DNA from: Paractinoplanes ovalisporus
Lineage (GTDB): Bacteria; Actinomycetota; Actinomycetes; Mycobacteriales; Micromonosporaceae
Length of the DNA: 64,000 bases
Assembly: GCF_016834655.1 (NCBI RefSeq)
Contig: NZ_JAENHP010000006.1
Location: 186,001 to 250,000, forward strand
Direction: 5' to 3'
The notes under the pieces were generated by a model. That model had not been told where the DNA came from. It saw nothing but the letters and a program-made list of their open reading frames with translations, and did no database searches. This document shows, piece after piece, positions 23,252 through 30,816 of this stretch. The translations under genes were made by a program, and so were the position numbers. The number at the start of each line of letters is the position of its first letter. Position 1 is the first letter of the stretch.

Positions 23252-24507
23252 CGGAGAAACGGGCAGTGACTGAGGAACGAGCAGCGCCGGAGGTGCGAGC
23301 GGCCACCCGGGCCGTCTACGCCGCCTTCATCATGGCCGGGGTCGCGGCCGCCAGCTGGGCCTCCCGCATCCCGCAGGTGCGCGACGAGCTCGGGCTCACC
23401 CCGTCCCGCCTGGGGCTCGTGCTGCTCGCTCTGGCCGCCGGCTCGATCGTCTCGTTGCTGCTCGCGGGCCAGATCGTCGATCGCTTCGGGTCGAGCCGGA
23501 CGGTGGCCGCGATGGGCGGGCTGCTCGGCCTGGCCATGCTCTCGATCTCGGTCGGCTACGAGTTCGGCGTGCTCCCGGTCGTGCTCGCCCTGTTCGCGTT
23601 CGGCTTCGCGAACGGCGCCTGGGACGTCGCCATGAACGTGCAGGGCGCGATCGTCGAGCGCCGTCTCGGGAAGGCGATCATGCCGCGCTTCCACGCCGGT
23701 TTCAGCGTCGGCACGGTCGCGGGCGCGCTGGTCGGCGCGGGTGCGGTCGCGGTCGGCGTCTCGGTCACGATCCACCTCGCGGTCACCGCGGTGCTGATCG
23801 CGGCGATCGTCATCGTCTCGGTGCGGGCCTTTGTCCCCGACGACGCGGGTCCGGCGCCGACCGTGACGCCCTCCGACCCCACGATGATCGGCTCCAACCC
23901 GCCGGTCATCTCGCGGGGCGAGCGTTTCCGGCAGGCCGTGTCGACGTGGCGGGAGCCGCGCACGATCCTGGTCGGCATCTTCGTGCTGGCGTTCGCCTTC
24001 ACCGAGGGCGCCGGCATCGACTGGATCAGCGTCTCGATGATCGACAGCTACGGCACTTCGGCGGCGGTCGGCACGCTGGCGTTCGCCCTGTTCCTGAGCG
24101 CGATGACCGCCGGCCGCTGGTTCGGTCCGGCCCTGCTCGACCGTTACGGCCGGGTTCCCGTCGTACGGGTCCTGGCCGCGGTGAGCCTGGCCGGCCTCGC
24201 GCTGTACATCCTCGGGCCGTCGACGCCGTTCGCTTTTGTCGGCGCGCTGTTCTGGGGGCTGGGCGCGTCGCTGGGCTTCCCGGTCGGCATGAGCGCGGCC
24301 GCCGACGATCCGGCCCACGCGGCGGCCCGGGTCAGCGTCGTCGCCTCGATCGGCTACTGCGCGTTCCTCGGCGGCCCGCCCCTGATCGGCTTCCTCGGCG
24401 ACCACGTGACCGTCAAGAACGGCCTGGCCGCGGTGGCCGTCCTGCTGATCGTCTCGCTCACGCTGGCCGGGGCGGTCAAGCCACTGCCCGAGCCCGCCGT
24501 ACGGTGA
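23248..24507 (+). CDS. MFS transporter
   Basis: 419-residue, 12-helix major facilitator protein starting GTG 23248, overlapping the TetR stop by four bases. The MFS loop 2-3 motif appears as GQIVDRFGSSRTV; the first helix reads AFIMAGVAAASWASRIPQVRDELGLT, typical of the group related to fucose-permease-like and YbjJ-type transporters. A hydrophilic loop near residues 205-235 separates the two six-helix halves. Substrate unknown. It is the last gene of the acetyltransferase-TetR-MFS operon, consistent with export of the TetR ligand or of an acetylated product. Confidence 0.88.
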   Translation: MTEKRAVTEERAAPEVRAATRAVYAAFIMAGVAAASWASRIPQVRDELGLTPSRLGLVLLALAAGSIVSLLLAGQIVDRFGSSRTVAAMGGLLGLAMLSISVGYEFGVLPVVLALFAFGFANGAWDVAMNVQGAIVERRLGKAIMPRFHAGFSVGTVAGALVGAGAVAVGVSVTIHLAVTAVLIAAIVIVSVRAFVPDDAGPAPTVTPSDPTMIGSNPPVISRGERFRQAVSTWREPRTILVGIFVLAFAFTEGAGIDWISVSMIDSYGTSAAVGTLAFALFLSAMTAGRWFGPALLDRYGRVPVVRVLAAVSLAGLALYILGPSTPFAFVGALFWGLGASLGFPVGMSAAADDPAHAAARVSVVASIGYCAFLGGPPLIGFLGDHVTVKNGLAAVAVLLIVSLTLAGAVKPLPEPAVR

Positions 24508-24512
24508 ATGAC

Positions 24513-24752
24513 ATGCCCAAGCCTCAGATGAGTGCACCCCAGCCCGCCGCCGACGAGATGCCGGCCCACGTGTTCGGGGTGGTGACCGAGGACGGTCGCT
24601 GCGTCACATGCGGTGACGCCGTGACCGACGTGAATGCCGAGCCGCTCGACTACGAGGAGTTCCCGGACGGCACCATGGTCGTCCGATCGGTGGTCTTCGT
24701 GGTGCTCCCCTGCGGCCACGACTTCACGCGTGAGGTGCGGAGCGCCGGCTGA
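24513..24752 (+). CDS. small protein with CxxC and CGH motifs
   Basis: 79-residue hypothetical protein starting ATG 24513. It contains TEDGRCVTCGDAVTDV and, at the end, VVLPCGHDF, so Cys-x2-Cys plus Cys-Gly-His could form a single zinc site. It starts 5 bp after the MFS stop; no strong ribosome site is seen, so translation may be coupled. I do not recognise the family. The third-position GC pattern agrees with a real gene. Confidence 0.6.
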   Translation: MPKPQMSAPQPAADEMPAHVFGVVTEDGRCVTCGDAVTDVNAEPLDYEEFPDGTMVVRSVVFVVLPCGHDFTREVRSAG

Positions 24753-24810
24753 CGGCGGGGCGGCCTGGACGCGTACGGGGAAATGGTTGGTCGGCGGCTC
24801 GAGGCCGAGC

Positions 24811-25299
24811 TCACTTCATGACCAGCCGGCCGGTCGACTCGAACTGAGCCAGGTCGGCCAGCACCTCGTCGATCACGAACGACTTCGGCCCGGGGAGCGC
24901 GTCGAGCGGGAAGAAGCCGGCGTCGACCGATTCGTCGGTCTGGCGCAGCAGCTCGCCCTCCCAGGTGTGGATCCGGAACGACATCAGGATCTGCTGGTAG
25001 GAGTGGCCGTAGTCGTTCGTGTACGTGTAGGCCGAGTAGAATGCGAACGGCGTGAGCGAGGTGGCCCGCAAGCCGGTCTCCTCCCACGTCTCGCGGATCG
25101 CGCACTCCTCCATGCTCTCGCCGAGTTCCATCGCCCCGGCCGGGATGGCCCAGCGGTGGTTGTCGGAGCGCTGGATGAGCAGCAGACGGTTCTGATCGTC
25201 GAGGATCACCCCGCGCGCCCCGACGAACAGGATCGTGTCGGTGTCGCCGATGCTCGCCCGCACCTTGCCCAGATAAGACTCAGCCCACGTCAATCCCAC
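24811..25299 (-). CDS. Nudix hydrolase
   Basis: 162-residue Nudix protein. The Nudix box fits G-x5-E-x7-REUxEExGU exactly: G55, E61, then RETWEETGL at 69-77, following WAIPAGAMELGE. It hydrolyses a nucleoside diphosphate linked to some group X using Mg2+; the substrate cannot be predicted from this sequence. The N-terminus (LTWAESYLGKVRASIGDTDT, then LFVGARGVI) is typical of a common actinobacterial subgroup. It lies 13 bp downstream of ku in the same direction, so it may be co-transcribed with DNA repair genes. Confidence 0.9.
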   Translation of the reverse strand: MGLTWAESYLGKVRASIGDTDTILFVGARGVILDDQNRLLLIQRSDNHRWAIPAGAMELGESMEECAIRETWEETGLRATSLTPFAFYSAYTYTNDYGHSYQQILMSFRIHTWEGELLRQTDESVDAGFFPLDALPGPKSFVIDEVLADLAQFESTGRLVMK

Positions 25300-25312
25300 G
25301 GCGCAACTCTAG

Positions 25313-26263
25313 TCATGCCGACTTCTTCACGGCCTTCTTGGCGGGCGTGGCCTTCGCCGCGGTCGTCTTCTTGGCGGGCGTCGCCTTCTTCGCCGGGGCC
25401 TTCTTGGCTGCTGCCGTGGTCTTCGCAGCGGGCGCCTTCTTCGCTGTCGACGCTGATCCGGAGCCGCCCGCTGCGGCATCCTCGCCGCGCGCCTTCTTCG
25501 CCCGCTCGACCGAGGCCTTGAGCGCCGCCATCAGGTCGACCGCGGCCGCCGGGGCCTCCTCGGCCTCTTCCGGCTGCACGATCTCGCGGCCCTCGACCTT
25601 GGCGTCGATGACCTCCTGGAGCGCGGCCCGGTAGTTGTCGGTGAACTCGTCGGCCTTGAAGCTGCCGGCCATCGAGTCGATCAGCGAGCTGGCCATGGCG
25701 AGCTCGGCCGGGCGGGTCTCGATGTCTTCGTCGAGGAAGCCGAAGTCGGGGGTGCGCACCTCGTCGGGCCAGAGCATCGTGTTGAGCACCAGCACGTCCT
25801 CGTGCACGCGCAGGGTGGCCAGCTGCTCCCGCTGCCGGATGGCGATCTTGACGATGGCGACCCGGTCGGCGTCCTGCAGGGCGTCGCGGAGCAGCACGTA
25901 CGGCTTGGCCGCCTGCCCCTCGGGCTCGAGGTAGTACGCCTTGGCGAACAGGATCGGGTCGATGTCGTCGGCCGGCACGAACTCCAGCACGTCGATCGCC
26001 CGGGACGTGGTCAGCGGCAGGTCGGAGAAGTCTTCGTCGGTCAGGATGACCATCTCGCCGCCGCCGATGTCGTAACCCTTGGCGATGTCGTCGTAGCTGA
26101 CCACTTCGCCGTCGATCGAGCACGTGCGCTGGTATTTGATGCGGCCGCCGTCGGTGCGGTGCACCTGGTGGAACCGGATGTCCTTCTCCTCGGTGGCGGA
26201 GTACAGCTTGACCGCGATGGACACCAGCCCGAAGGAGACCGCGCCCTTCCAGATCGCTCTCAT
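25313..26263 (-). CDS. ku: non-homologous end-joining protein Ku
   Basis: 316-residue bacterial Ku, which binds double-strand DNA ends as a homodimer and recruits LigD. The core starts MRAIWKGAVSFGLVSIAVKL, the hallmark of the family, and continues with the bridge region (FVPADDIDPILFAKAYYLEP). After residue ~255 comes a basic tail of PAKKA / TAAAKKA units like that of TopA at the window start; lysine-rich tails in actinobacterial Ku help threading onto DNA. GGAGGGG precedes the ATG. It is divergent from the LigD-type ligase gene, 96 bp apart. Confidence 0.96.
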   Translation of the reverse strand: MRAIWKGAVSFGLVSIAVKLYSATEEKDIRFHQVHRTDGGRIKYQRTCSIDGEVVSYDDIAKGYDIGGGEMVILTDEDFSDLPLTTSRAIDVLEFVPADDIDPILFAKAYYLEPEGQAAKPYVLLRDALQDADRVAIVKIAIRQREQLATLRVHEDVLVLNTMLWPDEVRTPDFGFLDEDIETRPAELAMASSLIDSMAGSFKADEFTDNYRAALQEVIDAKVEGREIVQPEEAEEAPAAAVDLMAALKASVERAKKARGEDAAAGGSGSASTAKKAPAAKTTAAAKKAPAKKATPAKKTTAAKATPAKKAVKKSA

Positions 26264-26359
26264 GTCCCCTCCAGATACCCCGTTCGGGAAAAACCCCTGA
26301 TCAGGATCGCATCACTGAGACTCCTGCGTAAGGTGTTCGTCCCTGCCTATGGTGATCGG

Positions 26360-27310
26360 GTGCCCGGTGCGCCATTGTCTCCCATGCTCGCGACCTCGGG
26401 CGCGCTGCCGGCCGGGCCCGGGTGGAGCTACGAGTTCAAGTGGGACGGAGTCCGTGTCCTCGCGCTCTTCACCGGGGGTCCACCCGACCTGTTCGCGCGT
26501 TCCGGTGCGGTCGTCACTGCCGCATACCCCGAGATAGCCGATCTTCACCTGCCCGAGGGCACGCTGCTCGACGGCGAGATGGTCGTGCTCAACGACGCGG
26601 GCCGGCCCTCGTTCACGGCGCTGGCCGAGCGGATGCACGTCCGCGAGCGGCTGCGGGCGGCCCGGCTGGCGGCGACGCTTCCCGTCACGTACATGATCTT
26701 CGACCTGCTCTACTACGACGGCGAGGACCTCACCGGCCTGCCCTACCTGGCCCGTCGCGAGAAACTCGAGGAGCTGGGGCTGGCCGCGCCCCGGTGGATG
26801 GTGCCGCCCGCGTTCGGTGACGGGCCGGCGACCGCGCAGGCGGCCCGCGAGAACCATCTCGAGGGCGTGGTGGCCAAACGGGAGGACTCGGTTTATCTGC
26901 CGGGGTCGCGCTCGCCCGACTGGGTCAAGGTCAAGTTCGACCGTACGGGCGACTACGTGATCGGTGGGTGGCGCGCCGGTGTCCGCAAGCTCGGCGGCCT
27001 GCTCGTCGGCGTGCCGACCGCGGACGGACTGGCGTTCCGGGGCCGGGTCGGCGGCGGCATCGGGGCGGTCGCCGAGAAGGAGCTGCTGGCCGCGCTCGAA
27101 CCGCTGGCCCGGAGCGATTCGCCGTTCGTGGCGGGTGCGGTCCCGCGTGAGGATTCCCGGGGCGCGCACTGGGTACGGCCCGAACTGGTGGTCGAGGTGC
27201 GTTACGGGAACCGGACGCCGGACGGACGGTTGCGGTTCCCCCGTTTTCTGCGTTTGCGTGACGACAAGTCTCCCGAGGAATGCGTGGAGGAGGACGAGGA
27301 TGGCCGGTGA
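26360..27310 (+). CDS. ATP-dependent DNA ligase, LigD ligase-domain type
   Basis: About 316 residues from GTG 26360. The nucleotidyl-transfer motif EFKWDGVR puts the AMP-accepting lysine at residue 27. EGVVAKRE and DWVKVKF are the later ligase motifs, and an OB-fold ends with RYGNRTPDGRLRFPRFL. This is the ligase module of mycobacterial LigD encoded as a separate gene, with no phosphoesterase domain. GTG 26333 is an alternative start. It overlaps the polymerase gene by 11 bp and is divergent from ku, giving a complete minimal NHEJ set around one promoter region. Confidence 0.92.
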   Translation: MPGAPLSPMLATSGALPAGPGWSYEFKWDGVRVLALFTGGPPDLFARSGAVVTAAYPEIADLHLPEGTLLDGEMVVLNDAGRPSFTALAERMHVRERLRAARLAATLPVTYMIFDLLYYDGEDLTGLPYLARREKLEELGLAAPRWMVPPAFGDGPATAQAARENHLEGVVAKREDSVYLPGSRSPDWVKVKFDRTGDYVIGGWRAGVRKLGGLLVGVPTADGLAFRGRVGGGIGAVAEKELLAALEPLARSDSPFVAGAVPREDSRGAHWVRPELVVEVRYGNRTPDGRLRFPRFLRLRDDKSPEECVEEDEDGR

Positions 27311-28208
27311 ACGGTTTCCCGTCTCGATCGACGGACGCGATTTCGAATTGTCCAACCTCGACAAGCTGATGTACCCGGCCGCGGGTTTCACCAAGGGCGA
27401 GGTCATCGACTACTACACACGGATCGCGCCGGTGATGCTCCCGCACCTGGCCGGCCGTGCGGTCACCCGCATCCGTTATCCGAACGGCGTCGACGGGGTG
27501 CATTTCTTCGAGAAGAACAAGCCCGGCGGTACGCCGTCCTGGGTGCGCCTGGAGACGCTGCCGGTGCCCGGGTCGACCAAGAGCCGGGAGACGATCGACT
27601 TCGTCGTGGTGGACGACCTGCCGACCCTGGTCTGGCTGGCCAACCTGGCCGCCCTCGAGCTGCACACGCCGCAGTGGCGGATCGGTCAGGATCCCGACCT
27701 GCTGGTGGTCGACCTCGATCCGGGCGCGCCGGCCGGGTTGCGGGAATGCAGCGCGGTGGCGGTTCTGATGCGCGACCGGCTGGCCTCCGACGGGGTGGCC
27801 GCCTATCCGAAGACCTCGGGCAAGAAAGGCATGCAGTTGTGCTGCCCCATCTCGGGCACCCAGGATTCGGAGTTCGTTTCCCGGTACGCGAAGAGGGTCG
27901 CCGAGGAACTGGCCACGATGGTGCCCGGCTCGATCACCGCGAAGATGGCCAAAGCCGTACGGCCGGGAAAGGTCTTCATCGACTGGAGTCAGAATGCGGC
28001 CGCCAAGACCACGGTGACGCCGTATTCGTTGCGGGCCCAGGAGGTGCCGACCGCCTCCACGCCGCTCACGTGGGACGAGGTGGAGGCCGTCGCGACCGGG
28101 GCCGAGGAACCGCGGCACTACCGGGCGTCCGACGTGCTGGAGCGGGTCGAAGAGCACGGTGACCTGCTCGAAGACCTGCTCACGCCGGGGCCCGCGCTGC
28201 CGGGGTAG
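27300..28208 (+). CDS. LigD-type polymerase/primase (non-homologous end joining)
   Basis: 302-residue archaeo-eukaryotic primase superfamily protein corresponding to the polymerase module of LigD. Key segments: KLMYPAAGFTKGEVIDYY at the N-terminus, VHFFEKNKP, the metal-binding VVDLDPG near residue 135, PKTSGKKGMQL, and KVFIDWSQN with the third acidic residue. It fills gaps with ribo- or deoxyribonucleotides during end joining. The ATG lies inside the last codons of the ligase gene (11-bp overlap), so the two are co-translated. Separate polymerase and ligase genes are common in Streptomyces and relatives. Confidence 0.93.
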   Translation: MAGERFPVSIDGRDFELSNLDKLMYPAAGFTKGEVIDYYTRIAPVMLPHLAGRAVTRIRYPNGVDGVHFFEKNKPGGTPSWVRLETLPVPGSTKSRETIDFVVVDDLPTLVWLANLAALELHTPQWRIGQDPDLLVVDLDPGAPAGLRECSAVAVLMRDRLASDGVAAYPKTSGKKGMQLCCPISGTQDSEFVSRYAKRVAEELATMVPGSITAKMAKAVRPGKVFIDWSQNAAAKTTVTPYSLRAQEVPTASTPLTWDEVEAVATGAEEPRHYRASDVLERVEEHGDLLEDLLTPGPALPG

Positions 28209-28211
28209 CGG

Positions 28212-28232
28212 GTACCTTGCGACGCAAGGTAC
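28212..28232. promoter_or_regulatory. perfect 10-1-10 palindrome before padR
   Basis: GTACCTTGCG-A-CGCAAGGTAC, 10 bp before the PadR start codon. It agrees with the TAC...TGCA...GTA style of known PadR-family operators, so autoregulation is very likely. Confidence 0.75.
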
Positions 28233-28242
28233 TGTGTGCCGC

Positions 28243-28587
28243 ATGGCAGATGTCTCGCAGTTGTCGACGAGTCTGCGCCGCGGCACGTTGGAGTTCTGCG
28301 TCCTGTCGATGGTCGAGCTCGAAGACAGGTACGGCAACGAGATCGTGCGTCGGCTGGGCGAGGAACCCAACCTGGCCGCCGGGGAGGGCACGATCTATCC
28401 GCTGCTCTCGCGCCTGCGCCGCTCGGGTTGGCTGGAGAGCAAGTGGGTCGAGTCGCCGAGCGGACCACCGCGGCGCTACTACGGGTTGACCTCGGACGGG
28501 CGCTCCGCGCTCGACCATTTCCGCACCGAATGGGTGTCGTTTCGACAGACCGTCGACCGTCTCGTGGGAACCGGGGAGGCCGCATGA
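28243..28587 (+). CDS. PadR family regulator
   Basis: 114-residue PadR-type winged-helix repressor starting ATG 28243: RRGTLEFCVLSMVELEDRYGNEIV, then EGTIYPLLSRLRRSGWLES (recognition helix and wing) and SGPPRRYYGLTSDGR, the complete family core. A perfect palindrome ends 10 bp before the start codon, overlapping the expected promoter. The stop overlaps the start of the next gene (ATGA), which encodes its usual HAAS-domain partner. The pair probably controls a membrane or envelope response; the signal is unknown. Confidence 0.93.
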   Translation: MADVSQLSTSLRRGTLEFCVLSMVELEDRYGNEIVRRLGEEPNLAAGEGTIYPLLSRLRRSGWLESKWVESPSGPPRRYYGLTSDGRSALDHFRTEWVSFRQTVDRLVGTGEAA

Positions 28588-28997
28588 AGACCAGGCAGAA
28601 CGATGTCGTCGCGGAATATCTGCGCGAGGTCGACCAGCGGCTGGCCGGGATCCCCGTGCTCCAGCGCCGGGAACTGCTCGCCGACCTCGAGGCGCACATC
28701 GCCGCCGAGCGGGTCGACCGCAACCTCGACAGCGAGGGTGAGCTCATCGAGATGCTCGAAAAGCTCGGCAGCCCCGAGGTGGTGGCGGCGGCCGCACACG
28801 AGGAGGCCGGCACCCAGCCGAGGGCGCCCCAACCTCCCCGCCGGCGGCTCTGGCCGTGGTTCGTCGGAGTCGGCGCGCTGCTGGTCGTGTTCGCGTTCTG
28901 CGCGTCCGCGCTCTTCCTGGCCCGGGTCGATTCCACCGAGCAGCCGGCCCCGCCCGAGCCCGCGGTCACCGCTCCCGTGCCCCAGCCGACCTCATAG
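28584..28997 (+). CDS. HAAS-domain membrane protein (PadR partner)
   Basis: 137 residues. Residues 8-75 (YLREVDQRLAGIPVLQRREL ... LEKLGSPEVVAAAAHEE) are a HAAS/DUF1700-type helical domain, normally encoded with PadR regulators. A single transmembrane helix follows (LWPWFVGVGALLVVFAFCAS), then a short Pro-rich outer tail. The ATG overlaps the padR stop, so the two proteins are made together. In better-known pairs such proteins act as membrane sensors or anti-regulators; that role here is inferred. A 12-bp terminator hairpin begins at the stop codon. Confidence 0.85.
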   Translation: MKTRQNDVVAEYLREVDQRLAGIPVLQRRELLADLEAHIAAERVDRNLDSEGELIEMLEKLGSPEVVAAAAHEEAGTQPRAPQPPRRRLWPWFVGVGALLVVFAFCASALFLARVDSTEQPAPPEPAVTAPVPQPTS

Positions 28998-29025
28998 GGC
29001 GTACGGCCCGTGCGGCCGTACGCCC
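28997..29025. terminator. bidirectional terminator hairpin
   Basis: Perfect 12-bp stem GGGCGTACGGCC / GGCCGTACGCCC with a 5-base loop between the convergent HAAS and XPB genes, 9 bp from the XPB stop. No T-run. Confidence 0.75.
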
Positions 29026-29033
29026 GGATGTCG

Positions 29034-30695
29034 TCAGTCGATCTGGGGGAGCGCCGGGCCGAGGATGTCGTCGGCGTCGACGATCGTGTAGGCGTAGCCC
29101 TGCTCGGCCAGGAAGCGCTGGCGGTGGGCGGCATATTCGGTGTCGATGGTGTCGCGGGAGACCACCGTGTAGAAGTGGGCCTGGCGCCCGTCGGCCTTGG
29201 GGCGCAGCACCCGGCCGAGGCGCTGGGCCTCTTCCTGCCGGGAACCGAACGTGCCGGAGACCTGGATGGCCACCGCCGCCTCGGGCAGGTCGATCGAGAA
29301 GTTGCCGACCTTCGACAGCACCAGCGTGCGCAGCTCACCGGCCCGGAACGCGTCGAACAGGCGCTCGCGCTCCTTGTTGGTGGTCGAACCCTGCACGATC
29401 GGGGCGTCGAGGTATTCGCCGAGCTGGTGCAGCTGGTCGAGGAAGCCACCGATGACCAGCACCGGCTCGTCGGGGTGTTTGTCGACCAGCGCCTTCACCA
29501 CCGGCAGCTTGGTGCGGGCGGTGGCCGCCACCCGGTAGCGCTCCTCGGACTCGGCCACCGCGTAGGTCATCCGCTCGGCGTCGGTCAGCGTGACCCGCAC
29601 CTCGACGCACTCGGCGGGCGCGATCCAGCCCTGGGCCTCGATGTCTTTCCAGGGGGCGTCGTAGCGCTTCGGACCGATCAGCGAGAACACGTCACCCTCG
29701 CGGCCGTCCTCGCGCACCAGGGTGGCGGTCAGGCCGAGCCGGCGACGGGCCTGCAGGTCGGCGGTGAACCGGAAGATCGGCGCCGGCAGCAGGTGGACCT
29801 CGTCGTAGACGACCAGGCCCCAGTCGCGGGCGCCGAACAGGTCGAGGTGGGTGAACGCGCCGCCGCGGCGGGACGTGAGCACCTGATAGGTCGCGATGGT
29901 GACCGGCCGGATCTCCTTGCGCTCGCCCGAGTATTCGCCGATCTCCTCCTCGGTCAGCGACGTGCGGGCGATCAGCTCGCGCTTCCACTGCCGCCCGGCC
30001 ACCGTGTTGGTCACCAGGATCAGCGTCGTGGCCTTGGCCGTGGCCATCGCGGCCGCGCCGACCAGCGTCTTGCCGGCGCCGCAGGGCAGCACCACCACGC
30101 CCGAGCCGCCCGCCCAGAAGCCGTCGACCGCCTCCTGCTGGTAGGACCGCAGGGTCCAGCCGTCTTCGGCCAGGCTGATCTCGTGGGCCTCGCCGTCGAC
30201 GTAGCCCGCGAGGTCTTCGGCCGGCCAGCCGAGTTTGAGCAGCGCCTGCTTGAGGCGGCCGCGCTCGGACGGGTGGACGGCGATGGTCTCGTCGTCGATC
30301 TTGGCGCCGAGCATGCCGGCCAGCTTCTTGGACTTCGCCACCTCGACCAGCACGATCTTGTCGAGGCCGCGCAGCACGAGGCCGTGACCCGGGTCGTTGA
30401 CCAGCTGGAGACGGCCGTAGCGGTCCATGGTCTCGGCCACGTCGACCAGCAGCGCGTGCGGGACCGGGTAGCGCGAGTATTTGATCAGGGAGTCGACCAC
30501 GCTCTCGGCGTCGTGGCCGGCGGCGCGGGCGTTCCAGAGGCCGAGCGGGGTCAACCGGTAGGTGTGGACGTGTTCCGGAGACCGTTCCAGCTCGGCGAAC
30601 GGGGCGATGGCCATCCGGCACGCCTGCGCGTCGGGGTGGTCCACCTCCAGCAGAAGAGTCTTGTCGGACTGGACGATCAGAGGTCCGCCGCTCAC
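29034..30695 (-). CDS. DNA repair helicase XPB
   Basis: 553-residue superfamily 2 helicase of the bacterial XPB (ERCC3-like) family. The N-terminal ~170 residues form the damage-recognition-like domain (GPLIVQSDKTLLLEVDHPDA). Helicase motifs follow: PCGAGKT near residue 205, DEVH near 296, GLTATLVREDG, and the C-terminal lobe with QRLGRVLRPK. The bacterial protein is a 3'-5' helicase of unsettled cellular role, probably nucleotide excision repair or transcription-linked repair. The start is near TTG/GTG-rich sequence; ATG 30695 (MSGGPLIVQS) fits relatives. It lies downstream of the WYL protein gene in the same direction, with a terminator hairpin between. Confidence 0.95.
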   Translation of the reverse strand: MSGGPLIVQSDKTLLLEVDHPDAQACRMAIAPFAELERSPEHVHTYRLTPLGLWNARAAGHDAESVVDSLIKYSRYPVPHALLVDVAETMDRYGRLQLVNDPGHGLVLRGLDKIVLVEVAKSKKLAGMLGAKIDDETIAVHPSERGRLKQALLKLGWPAEDLAGYVDGEAHEISLAEDGWTLRSYQQEAVDGFWAGGSGVVVLPCGAGKTLVGAAAMATAKATTLILVTNTVAGRQWKRELIARTSLTEEEIGEYSGERKEIRPVTIATYQVLTSRRGGAFTHLDLFGARDWGLVVYDEVHLLPAPIFRFTADLQARRRLGLTATLVREDGREGDVFSLIGPKRYDAPWKDIEAQGWIAPAECVEVRVTLTDAERMTYAVAESEERYRVAATARTKLPVVKALVDKHPDEPVLVIGGFLDQLHQLGEYLDAPIVQGSTTNKERERLFDAFRAGELRTLVLSKVGNFSIDLPEAAVAIQVSGTFGSRQEEAQRLGRVLRPKADGRQAHFYTVVSRDTIDTEYAAHRQRFLAEQGYAYTIVDADDILGPALPQID

Positions 30696-30784
30696 TGAAT
30701 CACCCTTCGAAGAGCACTAACCGACCCTCCAGTGTGACACGGAAACCCGGGCAACCCTCCGGCCCCGCGACTCGTTGATCAAGA

Positions 30785-30812
30785 GGCCGCACGCGTTCGG
30801 GGGCGTGCGGCC
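30785..30812 (-). terminator. terminator between the WYL protein gene and XPB
   Basis: Perfect 10-bp stem GGCCGCACGC (30785-30794) / GCGTGCGGCC (30803-30812), 8-base loop, 5 bp after the stop of the 809-residue gene. Confidence 0.7.
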
Positions 30813-30816
30813 ACTT

